The notes beneath the pieces were generated by a model that worked only from the letters and a program-made list of their open reading frames with translations, was not told where the DNA came from and ran no database searches. DNA of 64,000 nucleotides from Actinomadura atramentaria DSM 43919 (GTDB lineage Bacteria; Actinomycetota; Actinomycetes; Streptosporangiales; Streptosporangiaceae): contig NZ_KB907217.1 in the NCBI RefSeq assembly GCF_000381885.1, positions 1 through 64,000 on the forward strand. Reading direction: 5' to 3'. This document shows, piece by piece, positions 1-8,651 of this stretch. The stretch's first letter is position 1. Each line of letters starts with the position of its first letter. A program made the translations under genes and the position numbers.

Positions 1-40
1 CCCCCGACGATCACGGGGGTAGACGCACGGGAGGGGTGTC

Positions 41-340
41 ATGGCTGAGCTGCTGGGGGACGCGGTGATCGCGGCGCGGCTGACGGAGCTCGCGGGGTGG
101 GAGCGGTCGGGCGGGGTGATCCGCCGGACGGTGACGGCCCCGTCGTTCCCCACGGCGGTCGCGCTGGTCGACGAGGTGGCGCGGGCGGCGGAGAACGCCG
201 GGCACCATCCCGACATCGACATCCGGTACCGGTCGGTGACGTTCGCGCTGTCCACGCACGACGCGGGCGGGTTGACGGCGAAGGACTTCGACCTGGCCGA
301 GCGCGTCGACCAGCTCGCCGCCGAACACGACGCCACCTGA
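41..340 (+). CDS. phhB: 4a-hydroxytetrahydrobiopterin dehydratase (pterin carbinolamine dehydratase)
   Basis: A 99-aa protein of the usual length for the PCD/DCoH family, which dehydrates 4a-hydroxytetrahydropterin to recycle the cofactor of aromatic amino acid hydroxylases in the cytosol. The family signature is clear: the active-site pair H55-H56 in AGHHPDIDIRY, then H73 in LSTHDAGGLTAKDF near the C-terminus. The ATG is preceded by a good ribosome site (GGAGGGG, 5 nt gap). No aromatic amino acid hydroxylase is visible in the window, so the physiological partner is unknown. The gene stands alone, 99 bp before the aminotransferase. Confidence 0.9.
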   Translation: MAELLGDAVIAARLTELAGWERSGGVIRRTVTAPSFPTAVALVDEVARAAENAGHHPDIDIRYRSVTFALSTHDAGGLTAKDFDLAERVDQLAAEHDAT

Positions 341-350
341 CCCTCACCCT

Positions 351-386
351 GGCCGTGAACGTGGCCGTGAACGTGGCCTCGGACGT
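351..386. repeat. 12-bp tandem repeat, 3 copies
   Basis: The unit GGCCGTGAACGT occurs twice exactly and a third time with three changes (GGCCTCGGACGT), in the gap between the pterin dehydratase and the aminotransferase. No function is apparent; slippage in GC-rich spacer is the simplest reading. Confidence 0.6.
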
Positions 387-439
387 GGCCGGCCCGGGCG
401 GGCGGCGCGGCGCGGTGCGGCGTCGGCGATGATCGGAGC

Positions 440-1543
440 ATGACCGACACCGAGGACACCCCGCCGACCCCGCCGACCGCGCTGACGGCGCTGACGGCGC
501 TGACGGTGGCGGAGGCGCGCGCGCAGTTCGCGCCGCGCGTGGCGTATCTGAACACCGCGACGTACGGGCTGCCGCCGCGCGCGGCGCACGAGGCGGTGCT
601 GGCGGCGGAGCGGGACCGCGCGGCGGGGCTGATGTCGACGGCGGACGCGGAGGCGGCGGTGCCGGTGGCGCGGGCGTCGTTCGCGCGGCTGTGCGGGGCG
701 GCGGTGGAGCGGGTGGCGGTGGGCCCGCAGGCGTCGTATTTCGCGGGGGTGGTGGCGGCGTCGCTGCCGCGGGGGGCGCGGGTGCTGGTGGCGGAGGGCG
801 ATTTCGCGTCGCTGCTGTTCCCGTTCGCGGCGCGCGCGGATCTGGTGGTGCGGCAGGCGCCGCCGGCGCGGCTGGTGGAGGCGGTCGGGGACGGTGCGGA
901 CCTGGTGGCGGTGTCGGTGGTGCAGTCCCGTGACGGGCGGATCGCGCCGCTGGCGGAGCTGCGGGCGGCGGCGGACGCGCAGGGGGCGCGGGTGCTGCTG
1001 GACGCGACGCAGGCGGTGGGGTGGCTGCCGTTCGACGCGGCGCTGGGCGATTTCGTGGTGTGCGGGGGCTACAAGTGGCTGATGGGGCCGCGGGGGACGT
1101 GTTTCTTCACGGGTTCGGCGGACGCGTTGGCGGGGTTGGGGCCGATCGCGGCGGGCTGGTTCGCGGCGCAGGACCCGCGGTCGTCGATGTACGGGCTGCC
1201 GATGCGGCTCGCGGCGGACGCGCGGCGGCTGGACCTGTCCCCGGCGTGGCAGGCGTGGGTCGGGCAGGTTCCGGCGCTGCGGCTGCTGGAGCGGGTGGGC
1301 GTGGCGGCGGTCCACGCGCACGACGTGGGGTTGGCGAACCGGTTCCGGGCGGGGCTGGGTCTGCCGCCGGGGGACGCGGCGATCGTGTCGCTGCGGGTGC
1401 GGGAGGGCACGGCGGCGCGCCTGGCCGGACGCGGGGTCGTCGCGGCGGAGCGGGCGGGCCTGCTGCGCTGCTCGTTCCATCTGAGCACCGGCGAGGACGA
1501 CGTGGACCGCGCGGTGGAGGAGCTGTCGGGCTCCCTCGCCTGA
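440..1543 (+). CDS. class V aminotransferase (cysteine desulfurase-like fold)
   Basis: A 367-aa PLP-dependent fold-type I protein. LNTATYGLPP near residue 35 is the usual N-terminal motif. D188 in LLDATQAVGW should contact the pyridine nitrogen, and K212 in GGYKWLMGPRG should be the Schiff-base lysine. The catalytic cysteine loop of true cysteine desulfurases is not obvious, so an amino-group transferase or lyase acting on an unknown substrate is more likely than IscS. The first 20 residues are low-complexity (ALTALTALT from a 9-bp tandem repeat at 481-507), and the ribosome site before ATG 440 is poorly spaced, so the true start may be slightly downstream. No partner gene identifies a pathway. 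Confidence 0.75.
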   Translation: MTDTEDTPPTPPTALTALTALTVAEARAQFAPRVAYLNTATYGLPPRAAHEAVLAAERDRAAGLMSTADAEAAVPVARASFARLCGAAVERVAVGPQASYFAGVVAASLPRGARVLVAEGDFASLLFPFAARADLVVRQAPPARLVEAVGDGADLVAVSVVQSRDGRIAPLAELRAAADAQGARVLLDATQAVGWLPFDAALGDFVVCGGYKWLMGPRGTCFFTGSADALAGLGPIAAGWFAAQDPRSSMYGLPMRLAADARRLDLSPAWQAWVGQVPALRLLERVGVAAVHAHDVGLANRFRAGLGLPPGDAAIVSLRVREGTAARLAGRGVVAAERAGLLRCSFHLSTGEDDVDRAVEELSGSLA

Positions 1544-1644
1544 TCCCCGGGCCCGGCGACGGTGGACCGGGCACGGCTCCCGGGCGGGTTGTTCGTGTGG
1601 AATGTCCTGAAACGTGGTGCGGGGGAAGGGGCCGGGCGATGCTG

Positions 1645-1662
1645 TTGTCAGTCAGGTGACAA
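1645..1662. promoter_or_regulatory. inverted repeat TTGTCA-N6-TGACAA, candidate operator
   Basis: A perfect 6-bp inverted repeat (TTGTCAGTCAGGTGACAA) lies about 105 bp before the PucR gene in an otherwise GC-rich gap. Its size and symmetry suit a dimeric regulator. Autoregulation by the downstream PucR protein is an inference. Confidence 0.4.
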
Positions 1663-1766
1663 GTGCGGGGCCCCGGCGCGTACGCGGGGTGAGTGTTGTC
1701 GTCGGCGGGAGAAACCTACCGTCGTAGACCCGGTTCTCGTGACGCGGCCGGGTGGAGGTGTTCGCG

Positions 1767-3140
1767 GTGACGCTGGTGTACGACGACGCTTCGGTGGACG
1801 GGGGCCGGGACGCGCGCGACGGCGCGCCCGGTCCGGCGCGCGGTGGGGCGCGCGGGGCCGCGCGGGGTCCCCGGGAGGGCGTGCGGGAGGGCGTGCGGGA
1901 GGGGACGGCGGCGCAGCCGTGGCGCACGGTGCCGGTGCAGGAGGCGGTGTGGATGCGCGAGCACCTGCCGGCCGTGCAGGAGCGGATGGTGGCGGGGGTG
2001 CTGGGGGAGGTCCCCGAGTACGCGCGGCCGGGCGATCCGGTGTACCGGCAGGTGGTGGAGGCGGCGGTCGCGTTCGCGATGGAGCACCTGGTCCGGTTGA
2101 TCGAGGACCCGGGGACGTCGTGGAAGGAGGTGTACCAGGTGTACTTCGACGTCGGCTACGGGGAGGCGGTGGAGGGGCGGAGCCTGGAGCACCTGCAGAA
2201 CGCGATGCGGATCGCGTCGCGGACGGCGTGGCGGTACCTGGCGGCGGAGTACCAGCGGATGGGGCGGCCGCTGTCGCTGCTGAGCGTGATGGCGGAGGCG
2301 AACTTCGCGTATCTGGACGAGTTGTCGTCGGCGGCGGCGTCGGGGTACCGGCGGGCGCGGGAGAAGGCGGCGGGCGAGCGGGAGCAGCGGCGGCACCGGC
2401 TGATGGGGCTGCTGCTGTCGGAGACGCCGGTGCCGGACGGGGTGGTGGCCGAGCAGGCGGCGATGGCGGGGTGGGCGCTGCCGCAGCGGCTGGCGGCGGT
2501 GGTGCTGCGGCCGCGGCCGGGCAGCGGCGGGGAGGGCCCCTCGGGGCTGCCGCCGGAGGTGCTGGCGGGGCTGGACGGGGGCCGGCCGTGCCTGGTGGTG
2601 CCCGATCCGGACGGGCCGCGGCAGGCCGAGCGGCTGGCGGGGATGCTGGCGGGCTGGACGGGCGCGGTCGGCCCGGCGGTCCCGCCCGGCGAGGCGCGGG
2701 TGTCGCTGCACTGGGCGCGCCGCGCCCTGGACCTCCCCGACGCCCCCGAGACCGCGGAGGGCCGCGCGGAGGGCCGTGGTGAGGGCGGCGGCCGGTCGCG
2801 GGGGCGGCTGGTGCGGGCGGAGGACCATGTCGCGGACCTGCTGCTGGAGGAGGGCGGGCGGCTGACGGAGATCGTGGCGGCGCGGCGGCTGGAGCCGCTG
2901 ACGCGGACGCGGTCGCGGCACGGGGTGCGGCTGGCGGTGACGCTGCTGGAGTGCCTGAAGAACGGGTTCAACGCGACGGGCGCGGCGGCGGCGCTGCACG
3001 TGCATCCGCAGACCGTCCGGTACCGGCTGGGGCAGTTGCACGACCTGCTGGGCTTCGACATCGAGGACCCCGAGATCCGGCTGGAGCTGATGCTGCTGCT
3101 GCGGGTGTGGATCCGCCGCGGCGGCGACCTGCCCGAGTGA
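1767..3140 (+). CDS. PucR/CdaR-type helix-turn-helix transcriptional regulator
   Basis: A 457-aa regulator. The C-terminal 60 residues form the PucR-type HTH (LLECLKNGFNATGAAAALHVH, then QTVRYRLGQLHDLLGFDIED); the long N-terminal part is the poorly conserved sensory region common in actinobacterial members. The first ~40 residues are Gly/Arg-rich and probably disordered. GTG 1767 is chosen because GGAGGT sits 7 nt upstream; an in-frame GTG at 1752 would overlap that ribosome site. It ends 4 bp from the convergent flavin monooxygenase gene. The ligand and targets cannot be read from the sequence. A second PucR-type gene lies at 57130-58464. Confidence 0.85.
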   Translation: MTLVYDDASVDGGRDARDGAPGPARGGARGAARGPREGVREGVREGTAAQPWRTVPVQEAVWMREHLPAVQERMVAGVLGEVPEYARPGDPVYRQVVEAAVAFAMEHLVRLIEDPGTSWKEVYQVYFDVGYGEAVEGRSLEHLQNAMRIASRTAWRYLAAEYQRMGRPLSLLSVMAEANFAYLDELSSAAASGYRRAREKAAGEREQRRHRLMGLLLSETPVPDGVVAEQAAMAGWALPQRLAAVVLRPRPGSGGEGPSGLPPEVLAGLDGGRPCLVVPDPDGPRQAERLAGMLAGWTGAVGPAVPPGEARVSLHWARRALDLPDAPETAEGRAEGRGEGGGRSRGRLVRAEDHVADLLLEEGGRLTEIVAARRLEPLTRTRSRHGVRLAVTLLECLKNGFNATGAAAALHVHPQTVRYRLGQLHDLLGFDIEDPEIRLELMLLLRVWIRRGGDLPE

Positions 3141-3144
3141 CTCC

Positions 3145-4284
3145 CTACCGCGCGGCCGCGAGTTCCCCGCCGCGCTGCGGGCCGGGTCGCGGGCCGGGTC
3201 GGCGGGTGAGGAGGGGCAGGACGCCCTCCCCGACCCGGTAGGCCTCTTCAAGGTGGGGCCAGCCGGACAGGACGAACTCGGTGGCGCCGATGTCGGCGTA
3301 GCCGCGCAGGAGTTCGGCGACGTCGGCGTGGGAGCCGACGAGCGCGGTCGCGGCCCCTTCGCGGACGAGTCCGGCGCCCGCCCACAGGCCGGGCGCGATC
3401 TCCAGCGACCGGGCGGTGCCGTCGTGCGTCCCGCCGTGCAGGGCGGTCATGCGCGCCTGCCCGACCGAGTCGTAGCGCGCGAGCCGGTCCTGGACGTCGG
3501 CGACGCGGGCGGGGTCCATGCCCGCCAGGAGCCGTTCGGCCTCGGCCCACGCGGCGTCGGCGGTGTCGCGGGCGATGACGTGCAGCCGCACCCCGAACGC
3601 CGGGGCGCGGCCGTGGCGGGCGGCGGCGGCGCGGAGCCGTTCGACGCGGGGCGCGAGGGCGTGCGGGGGCTCGCCCCACATCAGGACGGTGTCGGCGTGG
3701 CGCGCGGCGACGCGTTCGGCGGCGGGCGAGGCGCCGCCGAAGTAGAGGCGCGGCGGGTCGGGCAGGGGCCGGGCCAGCCCGCCGCCCTCGACCTGGTAGT
3801 GGGTTCCGCGGTGGTCGAAGGGGGCGCCGGTGTAGCAGCGGGCCAGGACGTCCAGGAACTCCTCGGTGCGGTCGTAGCGGGCGTCGTGGCCGAGGGGGTC
3901 GCCGTAGGCGCGCTGCTCGGCGGGGTCGCCGCCGGTGACGGCGTTGAGCGCCAGCCGCCCGCCGGACATCTCCTGGAACGTCTGGGCCTGCTGGGCGACC
4001 AGGGTCGGCAGCGCGAACCCGGGCCGGAACGCGACCAGGGCCTTCAGCCGGTCGGTGGCGGTCAGCAGCGCCGAGCAGACGATCCAGGGGTCGGGGCAGC
4101 CCGCGCCGACGGGGGTCAGGACGGCCTCGAACCCGGCGTCCTCGGCGGCGCGGGCGACCTGGGCGAGGTAGCGGGGGGTGGCGGGCCGTCCGGCGGCGCG
4201 GCCGACGCCGCGGTCGGTGATGGCGGTGCGGACGTCGCGGCCGTCGCCGGTGGTGGGCAGGAACCAGTGGAAGCGCAGCGCCAC
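3145..4284 (-). CDS. LLM-class flavin-dependent monooxygenase, alkanesulfonate monooxygenase (SsuD)-like
   Basis: A 379-aa protein in the bacterial-luciferase family, which uses reduced FMN supplied by a separate reductase. The start LRFHWFLPTTGDGRDV, the block FQEMSGGRLALNAVTGGDPAEQ and the ending SGWPHLEEAYRVGEGVLP closely follow SsuD-type sequences, so C-S cleavage of an alkanesulfonate is the default guess. No ssuABC transporter or flavin reductase is adjacent. GTG 4284 is preferred because GAAAGG lies 6-7 nt upstream; a TTG at 4299 would overlap that site. It follows the KAS III gene on the same strand but is separated from it by a hairpin terminator, so co-transcription is not assured. 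Confidence 0.8.
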   Translation of the reverse strand: MALRFHWFLPTTGDGRDVRTAITDRGVGRAAGRPATPRYLAQVARAAEDAGFEAVLTPVGAGCPDPWIVCSALLTATDRLKALVAFRPGFALPTLVAQQAQTFQEMSGGRLALNAVTGGDPAEQRAYGDPLGHDARYDRTEEFLDVLARCYTGAPFDHRGTHYQVEGGGLARPLPDPPRLYFGGASPAAERVAARHADTVLMWGEPPHALAPRVERLRAAAARHGRAPAFGVRLHVIARDTADAAWAEAERLLAGMDPARVADVQDRLARYDSVGQARMTALHGGTHDGTARSLEIAPGLWAGAGLVREGAATALVGSHADVAELLRGYADIGATEFVLSGWPHLEEAYRVGEGVLPLLTRRPGPRPGPQRGGELAAAR

Positions 4285-4330
4285 GACTAACCCTTTCAAA
4301 TCGACCGTTTCAGTAGGAAAATGTAGCAGG

Positions 4331-4365
4331 GCCGTCCCGCCGCCCGCGCGGGACGGCGGGACGGC
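4331..4365 (-). terminator. hairpin terminator after the KAS III gene
   Basis: An 11-bp stem (GCCGTCCCGCC paired with its complement) with a 13-nt loop sits 8 bp downstream of the KAS III stop on the minus strand, followed by a T-rich but not uniform tract. It separates that gene from the SsuD-like gene. Confidence 0.6.
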
Positions 4366-4372
4366 GCCGGGG

Positions 4373-5392
4373 TCAGGTGCGGGGCGGGGGCCAGCGCAGC
4401 AGGGCGTGGCCCCAGGTGAGGCCCGCGCCGAACCCGGCGAGCAGGACCAGGCCCCCGGCGGGGACGGCGCGGGCGGTCAGGGCGCGGTGCAGGGCGTAGG
4501 GGAGGCTGGCGGCGCCGATGTTGCCGACGTCGTGGCCGACGATGGCGATGCGGTCGGGGTCCAGGCCCGCGGCGGGCCCGAGGGTGGCGGTGAGGCGCGG
4601 GTTGGGCTGGTGGGGGACGACCAGGTCCAGCTCGCCGGGGGCGATCCCGGCGCCGGTGATCGCGGCGGTGACCAGCCGCGGGAACGTTCCGGTGATGAAG
4701 TCGCGGACGGCGCGGCCGTCCATGTGGATGGTGTGGCCGCGGGCGTCCAGGGTCCTGGCGCTGGCGGGGGCGCGGCTGCCCCCGGCGGGGATGAGGACGT
4801 CGTCGGCGCGGGTCCCGTCGGAGCCGAGGACGAGGGACACGATGCCGTGCGGGGGGTCGGCGGGGCCGAGGACGGCGGCGGCGGCGCCGTCGCCGAACAG
4901 CACGGCGGTGGCGCGGTCGCGGGGGTCCAGGAACCGGGAGTACACCTCGACGCCGACGACCAGGGCGCGGGGCGGCGCGCCGCGCTGGGTGGCCAGCCAT
5001 CCCACGGCGGCCTGCAGCCCGTACACGAAGCCGGTGCAGGCGGCGGCGACGTCGAACGCGGCGGCGCCGCGGGCGCCCAGCAGCGCCTGGACGCGGCAGG
5101 CGGTGGAGGGGCCGAGCTCGTCGGGGGTGGAGGTCCCGACGACGATGAGGCCGATGTCGGCGACGTCGAGTCCGGCGTCGTCCAGGGCGGCGCGGGCGGC
5201 GCGGGCGGCCAGGTCGGAGGCGGCCTGGCCGGGGGCGGCGGTGTGGCGGGCGCGGATGCCGGTGCGCTCGGCGATCCAGGCGGGGTCCAGGCCGAGGTCG
5301 CGGGCGAGTTCGGCGCTGGTGACGCGGCGGTCGGGGAGGTAGGCGCCGGTGCCGTGGACGGCGTAGGGGTGCCGGGCGGGTGGTGGGGTCAT
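4373..5392 (-). CDS. 3-oxoacyl-ACP synthase III (KAS III / FabH-like)
   Basis: A 339-aa ketosynthase with the complete KAS III triad: C119 in DVAAACTGFVYGL, H261 in VPHQPN and N291 in GHDVGNIGAASL. It should condense an acyl-CoA starter with malonyl-ACP. The ATG at 5392 has GAGAGG upstream. It is transcribed divergently from an acyltransferase gene across a 213-bp, unusually AT-rich promoter region. No ACP, FabD/FabF or elongating ketosynthase gene is adjacent, so this looks like a dedicated priming or single-condensation enzyme rather than the housekeeping fab operon. Product unknown. Confidence 0.85.
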   Translation of the reverse strand: MTPPPARHPYAVHGTGAYLPDRRVTSAELARDLGLDPAWIAERTGIRARHTAAPGQAASDLAARAARAALDDAGLDVADIGLIVVGTSTPDELGPSTACRVQALLGARGAAAFDVAAACTGFVYGLQAAVGWLATQRGAPPRALVVGVEVYSRFLDPRDRATAVLFGDGAAAAVLGPADPPHGIVSLVLGSDGTRADDVLIPAGGSRAPASARTLDARGHTIHMDGRAVRDFITGTFPRLVTAAITGAGIAPGELDLVVPHQPNPRLTATLGPAAGLDPDRIAIVGHDVGNIGAASLPYALHRALTARAVPAGGLVLLAGFGAGLTWGHALLRWPPPRT

Positions 5393-5486
5393 CGGTCGCC
5401 TCTCGCGCCGGGCGCGCGGGGGCGCGCCGGAGCCGTCGTCGCGGCACCGCGCGCGGCCGGATAGGGCCGTGTCACGGTCGGGGTGG

Positions 5487-5515
5487 TTGTCAGGACCATC
5501 CCTGGACGAGATAAT
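5487..5515 (+). promoter_or_regulatory. strong sigma-A type promoter, TTGTCA-N17-GATAAT
   Basis: TTGTCA (5487-5492) and GATAAT (5510-5515) each match the -35 and -10 consensus at 5 of 6 positions with a 17-bp spacer. They point at the acyltransferase gene and predict a leader of about 85 nt. The surrounding 5480-5600 is the most AT-rich stretch of the first 10 kb. Confidence 0.6.
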
Positions 5516-5605
5516 CCCGTTTGTAACTTTTGTTCTATCTCTTGGCCTTGAGCGTCGCTTATCCACGAAGCAAAGTGAGTCTTCCCTTGAGGTAAGGAGA
5601 CCGCC

Positions 5606-6622
5606 GTGTCCGTCGCTTCCACCGTGGCGCACCGCCCCGGCCCCGATCTGAGACCCGACGACGCCTGCGCCTTCCTCTTCCCCGGCACGGGGGCGGGCGG
5701 AACCCCCGATCTGACCGGGCTGGCCGCTTCCGGCCAGCCCGCCCGCACCGCCGCGCCCGAGGGCGCGGCCGGGCCCGCGACGCGGATCGTCGCCGACGTC
5801 CTGGACGCCGTCACCGAGGGCCTGCCCCCCGGATGGCCGGACCTGCGGACCGTCCTGCTGGACGACCCCGCCGCCTACCCGGCCGCCGCGACCCGCCCCG
5901 GCGTCGCGCAGGCGGCGGACTACGCGTGCGCCGTCGCCGCCGACCGGGTCCTGCGCGCCGGCGGCGTCGCCCCCGCGTTCGCCGTCGGGCAGAGCTTCGG
6001 GGAGATCGCCGCGATGGTCAGCGCCGGGGTCTTCACGATCACCGACGGCGCCCGCATGGCCGTGTCCCTGGTGCAGGTCCTGACGCGGCGCGGCGCGGGC
6101 GGCGGCCTGGGCCTGATCGCCGCGCCCGAGGCCGACACCCGCGCGCTGCTGCGCCGCGCCGCCGACCCCTCGGTCGTCGTGGCCTGCACGACCGCGCCCG
6201 CCCTCACCGTCGTCGCCGGACCCGACGGCCCCCTGGACACCGCCCTGGCCGCCGCCCGCGACGCCGGACGCCGCGCCGTCCGCCTCGCCGTCCCCTACCT
6301 GTCGCACCATCCCGCGATGGCCGGCGCGGACGCCGAATGGTACGACCTCATCCGCGCGATCCCCGCCCGCCCCGCCGAACTGCCCGTCCTGTCCCCGGTC
6401 CGCGGCCGCGCCTACACCCCCGCCGACGACCCGCACCGCGCCCTGGCCGACTGCATCGTGCGGCCCCTGCGCCTCCCGGAGATCCTGCGCGCCGCCCGCC
6501 GCGCGGGCGCGACGGTGTTCGTCCAGGCCGGACCGGGCGACGCGCTGTGCCACGCGGCGCGGCTGTCGGTGCCCGGCGCCCGCACCTTCGCGCCCATGAC
6601 CCGCCCCCGCCCCACCCCCTGA
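5606..6622 (+). CDS. acyltransferase of the malonyl-CoA:ACP transacylase (FabD) fold, altered motifs
   Basis: A 338-aa AT-domain protein. The nucleophile S130 lies in GQSFGE, where FabD and PKS ATs have GHSxGE, and a likely catalytic histidine (H234 or H235) in PYLSHHPAM. The usual N-terminal FPGQGSQ is FPGTGAGG here. The arginine that holds the malonyl carboxylate in FabD seems to be replaced in the segment MAVSLVQVLTRR. These changes suggest a monocarboxylic acyl group or an editing/hydrolytic role rather than malonyl transfer; that is inference. GTG 5606 follows AAGGAGA with good spacing. It forms an apparent operon with the oxidase 51 bp downstream. Confidence 0.75.
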   Translation: MSVASTVAHRPGPDLRPDDACAFLFPGTGAGGTPDLTGLAASGQPARTAAPEGAAGPATRIVADVLDAVTEGLPPGWPDLRTVLLDDPAAYPAAATRPGVAQAADYACAVAADRVLRAGGVAPAFAVGQSFGEIAAMVSAGVFTITDGARMAVSLVQVLTRRGAGGGLGLIAAPEADTRALLRRAADPSVVVACTTAPALTVVAGPDGPLDTALAAARDAGRRAVRLAVPYLSHHPAMAGADAEWYDLIRAIPARPAELPVLSPVRGRAYTPADDPHRALADCIVRPLRLPEILRAARRAGATVFVQAGPGDALCHAARLSVPGARTFAPMTRPRPTP

Positions 6623-6673
6623 CACCCCCTGACACCCCCGATCCCCGTGTTCCTCCCGTGACTGGAGCGGCGC

Positions 6674-8557
6674 ATGCCCGACACCCCCACCCCGGCCCCC
6701 GCGACCCGCGCCCCCGGCGACGCCCCGGACGACGCCCCGGACGACGCGGGGGAGCTGGCGGCGTTCGTCCACGGGCCGCTGGACGCCGCGCTGCGCACCC
6801 GCCTGGACGCGGCGGTGCCGCCGGGCGCGCACGTCCTGCCGTCCGGCCTCACCGCCCGCCGCCGCCAGGCCCTGACCTACCGGCGGATGGCGGCGGCGGG
6901 CCGCGCCGCGCCGCCCGCCGCCGGCCTCCTCGACGACCCAGCGGCGCTGTGCGGGCTCCTGGAACGCGCCGCGATCGCCGACCCCGCGCTGTTCCACGTC
7001 CTGCTGCTGCACTACACCCTCGCCCTGGCCCCCATCCTGCGCTTCGCCCCCGCCGGACCCGACGTGCCGCAGGCGCTGGCGGCGGCGCGGGCGCGCCTGG
7101 AGTCGTTCGAGGACTGCGGGACGCTGCTGATGACCGAGGTCGGCCGCAGCAACAGCCACCTGTCGCCCCGCACCACCGCCCGCTACGACCCCGCGACCCG
7201 CGAGTTCGTCCTCACCAGCCCCGACGCGCGCGCCGCGAAGTTCCCCACCAACACCGCCCACCCCGGCGTCGCCAAGACCGCCGCCGTCTACGCCACCCTC
7301 GTCCACGGCGGCGCCGAGCACGGCGTGTTCGTGTTCGTGGTCCCGCTGCGCGCCGCCGACGGAACGGTCCCGGCGGGCGTCCGGATCATCGACGCCCCCG
7401 ACAGCAGCGGCCTGAACGTCGACTACGCGGCCGTCCGCCTCGACGGCCTGCGCGTCCCGTTCGGGGCGTGGCTGAGCGACGGCGCGTCACTGTCGGCCGA
7501 CGGGGCGTTCCACGATCCGCTGGGCGGCGCGGCGGCCCGCCTGACGCGGTCGATGGCGATCGGCCCGGCGGTGTGGCGGGCGGCGGTGTCGGCGTGCGCG
7601 GCGGTCACCCGCGCGTCCGCGGGCCTGCTGGCCGCGCACTCGGCGGGCCGCGTCACCCTCGGCCGCCTGGCCCCGCAGCGGCCCCTGACCGACTACCGCA
7701 ACCAGGGCGAGGCGGTGTGGTCGGCGCTGGCGTCGGCGTACGCGCTGACGGCCGTCGCCGCGCACGCCAAGTCCCGCCGCACCACCGCCGAAGGCCCCGC
7801 GCAGCCCGCCCCACCGGACGGTGGGGGGGACGGTGGGGCGGCGTGGGCGCCGTGGTCGGCGGTGGACCGGGACCTGCCGCTGCTGAAGACCGCCGCGACC
7901 GTCCGCGCCGAGACCGCCGTGGACCGCTGCCGCCTGCACAGCGGCGCCCCCGGCTTCACCGCCACCGACCGCCTCAACGCCTACCGGGGCCTGGCCCACG
8001 CCTACCGCAGCGCGGGCGGCGACAACGACCTCATCCTGTTCGACACCGCCCGCGCGATGGCCGCCGGCGACCGCTACACCCCGCCCGACCCCGGACCCGC
8101 GGGCGGTGACGTCCGCGACCCCGCCACCTGGCTGCACCTGGCCGCCCGCGCCGAACGGGCCCTCGCCGAACGCCTCACCGCCCGCACCGCCGCCGCGGCC
8201 CGCGCCGGCGCCGACCCCTTCACCGCCTGGAACGGCGAACTGGCGCTGGCGACGCGCGCCGCGACCGCCCACGCCGACCGCGCCGTCCTGCGGATCGCCG
8301 CCGACGCGGCGGAGACCGGCCCGCCCCGCCTGCGCCCCCTGATGCGGCTGTTCGCGCTGGACTGGATCGAGGACCGCGCCGGCGTCCTGCTCAACGAGGG
8401 AGCCGCCGGCCCCGGCCTGCTCGACCGGGTGTGGGAGGCGCGCCGCGCCGTCACCGACGCCCTCACCCCCGCCGACGCCGACGCCCTCACCGCCGCCCTC
8501 GACCTCCCCGCCGCCCTCACCGCGCCCGCCGACTTCATCACCGGCGCGGGGGAGTAG
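6674..8557 (+). CDS. acyl-CoA oxidase/dehydrogenase-like flavoprotein
   Basis: A 627-aa protein with acyl-CoA oxidase architecture: a central FAD and substrate region ([14 protein letters not shown], then [23 protein letters not shown]) and a long C-terminal helical part. The C-terminal motif that normally carries the catalytic glutamate (TFEGDNTVL type) reads [10 protein letters not shown], with G448 where glutamate is expected. Either this subfamily uses another base or the protein is not a standard oxidase. It lies behind the acyltransferase and divergent from KAS III, so the three genes probably serve one acyl substrate. The N-terminal 30 residues are low-complexity Pro/Asp-rich. Confidence 0.75.
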   Translation: MPDTPTPAPATRAPGDAPDDAPDDAGELAAFVHGPLDAALRTRLDAAVPPGAHVLPSGLTARRRQALTYRRMAAAGRAAPPAAGLLDDPAALCGLLERAAIADPALFHVLLLHYTLALAPILRFAPAGPDVPQALAAARARLESFEDCGTLLMTEVGRSNSHLSPRTTARYDPATREFVLTSPDARAAKFPTNTAHPGVAKTAAVYATLVHGGAEHGVFVFVVPLRAADGTVPAGVRIIDAPDSSGLNVDYAAVRLDGLRVPFGAWLSDGASLSADGAFHDPLGGAAARLTRSMAIGPAVWRAAVSACAAVTRASAGLLAAHSAGRVTLGRLAPQRPLTDYRNQGEAVWSALASAYALTAVAAHAKSRRTTAEGPAQPAPPDGGGDGGAAWAPWSAVDRDLPLLKTAATVRAETAVDRCRLHSGAPGFTATDRLNAYRGLAHAYRSAGGDNDLILFDTARAMAAGDRYTPPDPGPAGGDVRDPATWLHLAARAERALAERLTARTAAAARAGADPFTAWNGELALATRAATAHADRAVLRIAADAAETGPPRLRPLMRLFALDWIEDRAGVLLNEGAAGPGLLDRVWEARRAVTDALTPADADALTAALDLPAALTAPADFITGAGE

Positions 8558-8651
8558 GGAACCCGCAGGCGGGGGACTCCGTTGCTCGTTACAGCGCTCG
8601 ATACCGCGCCCGGACGACCGTCGTCCGCGCGCCGGGCAACGGAGGTGGCAA

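Noticed and set aside
5393-7321. Upstream extension of the KAS III frame on the minus strand
   Set aside because: The extra 600 codons are antisense to the acyltransferase and oxidase genes; KAS III homology begins at the ATG at 5392, which has a ribosome site.
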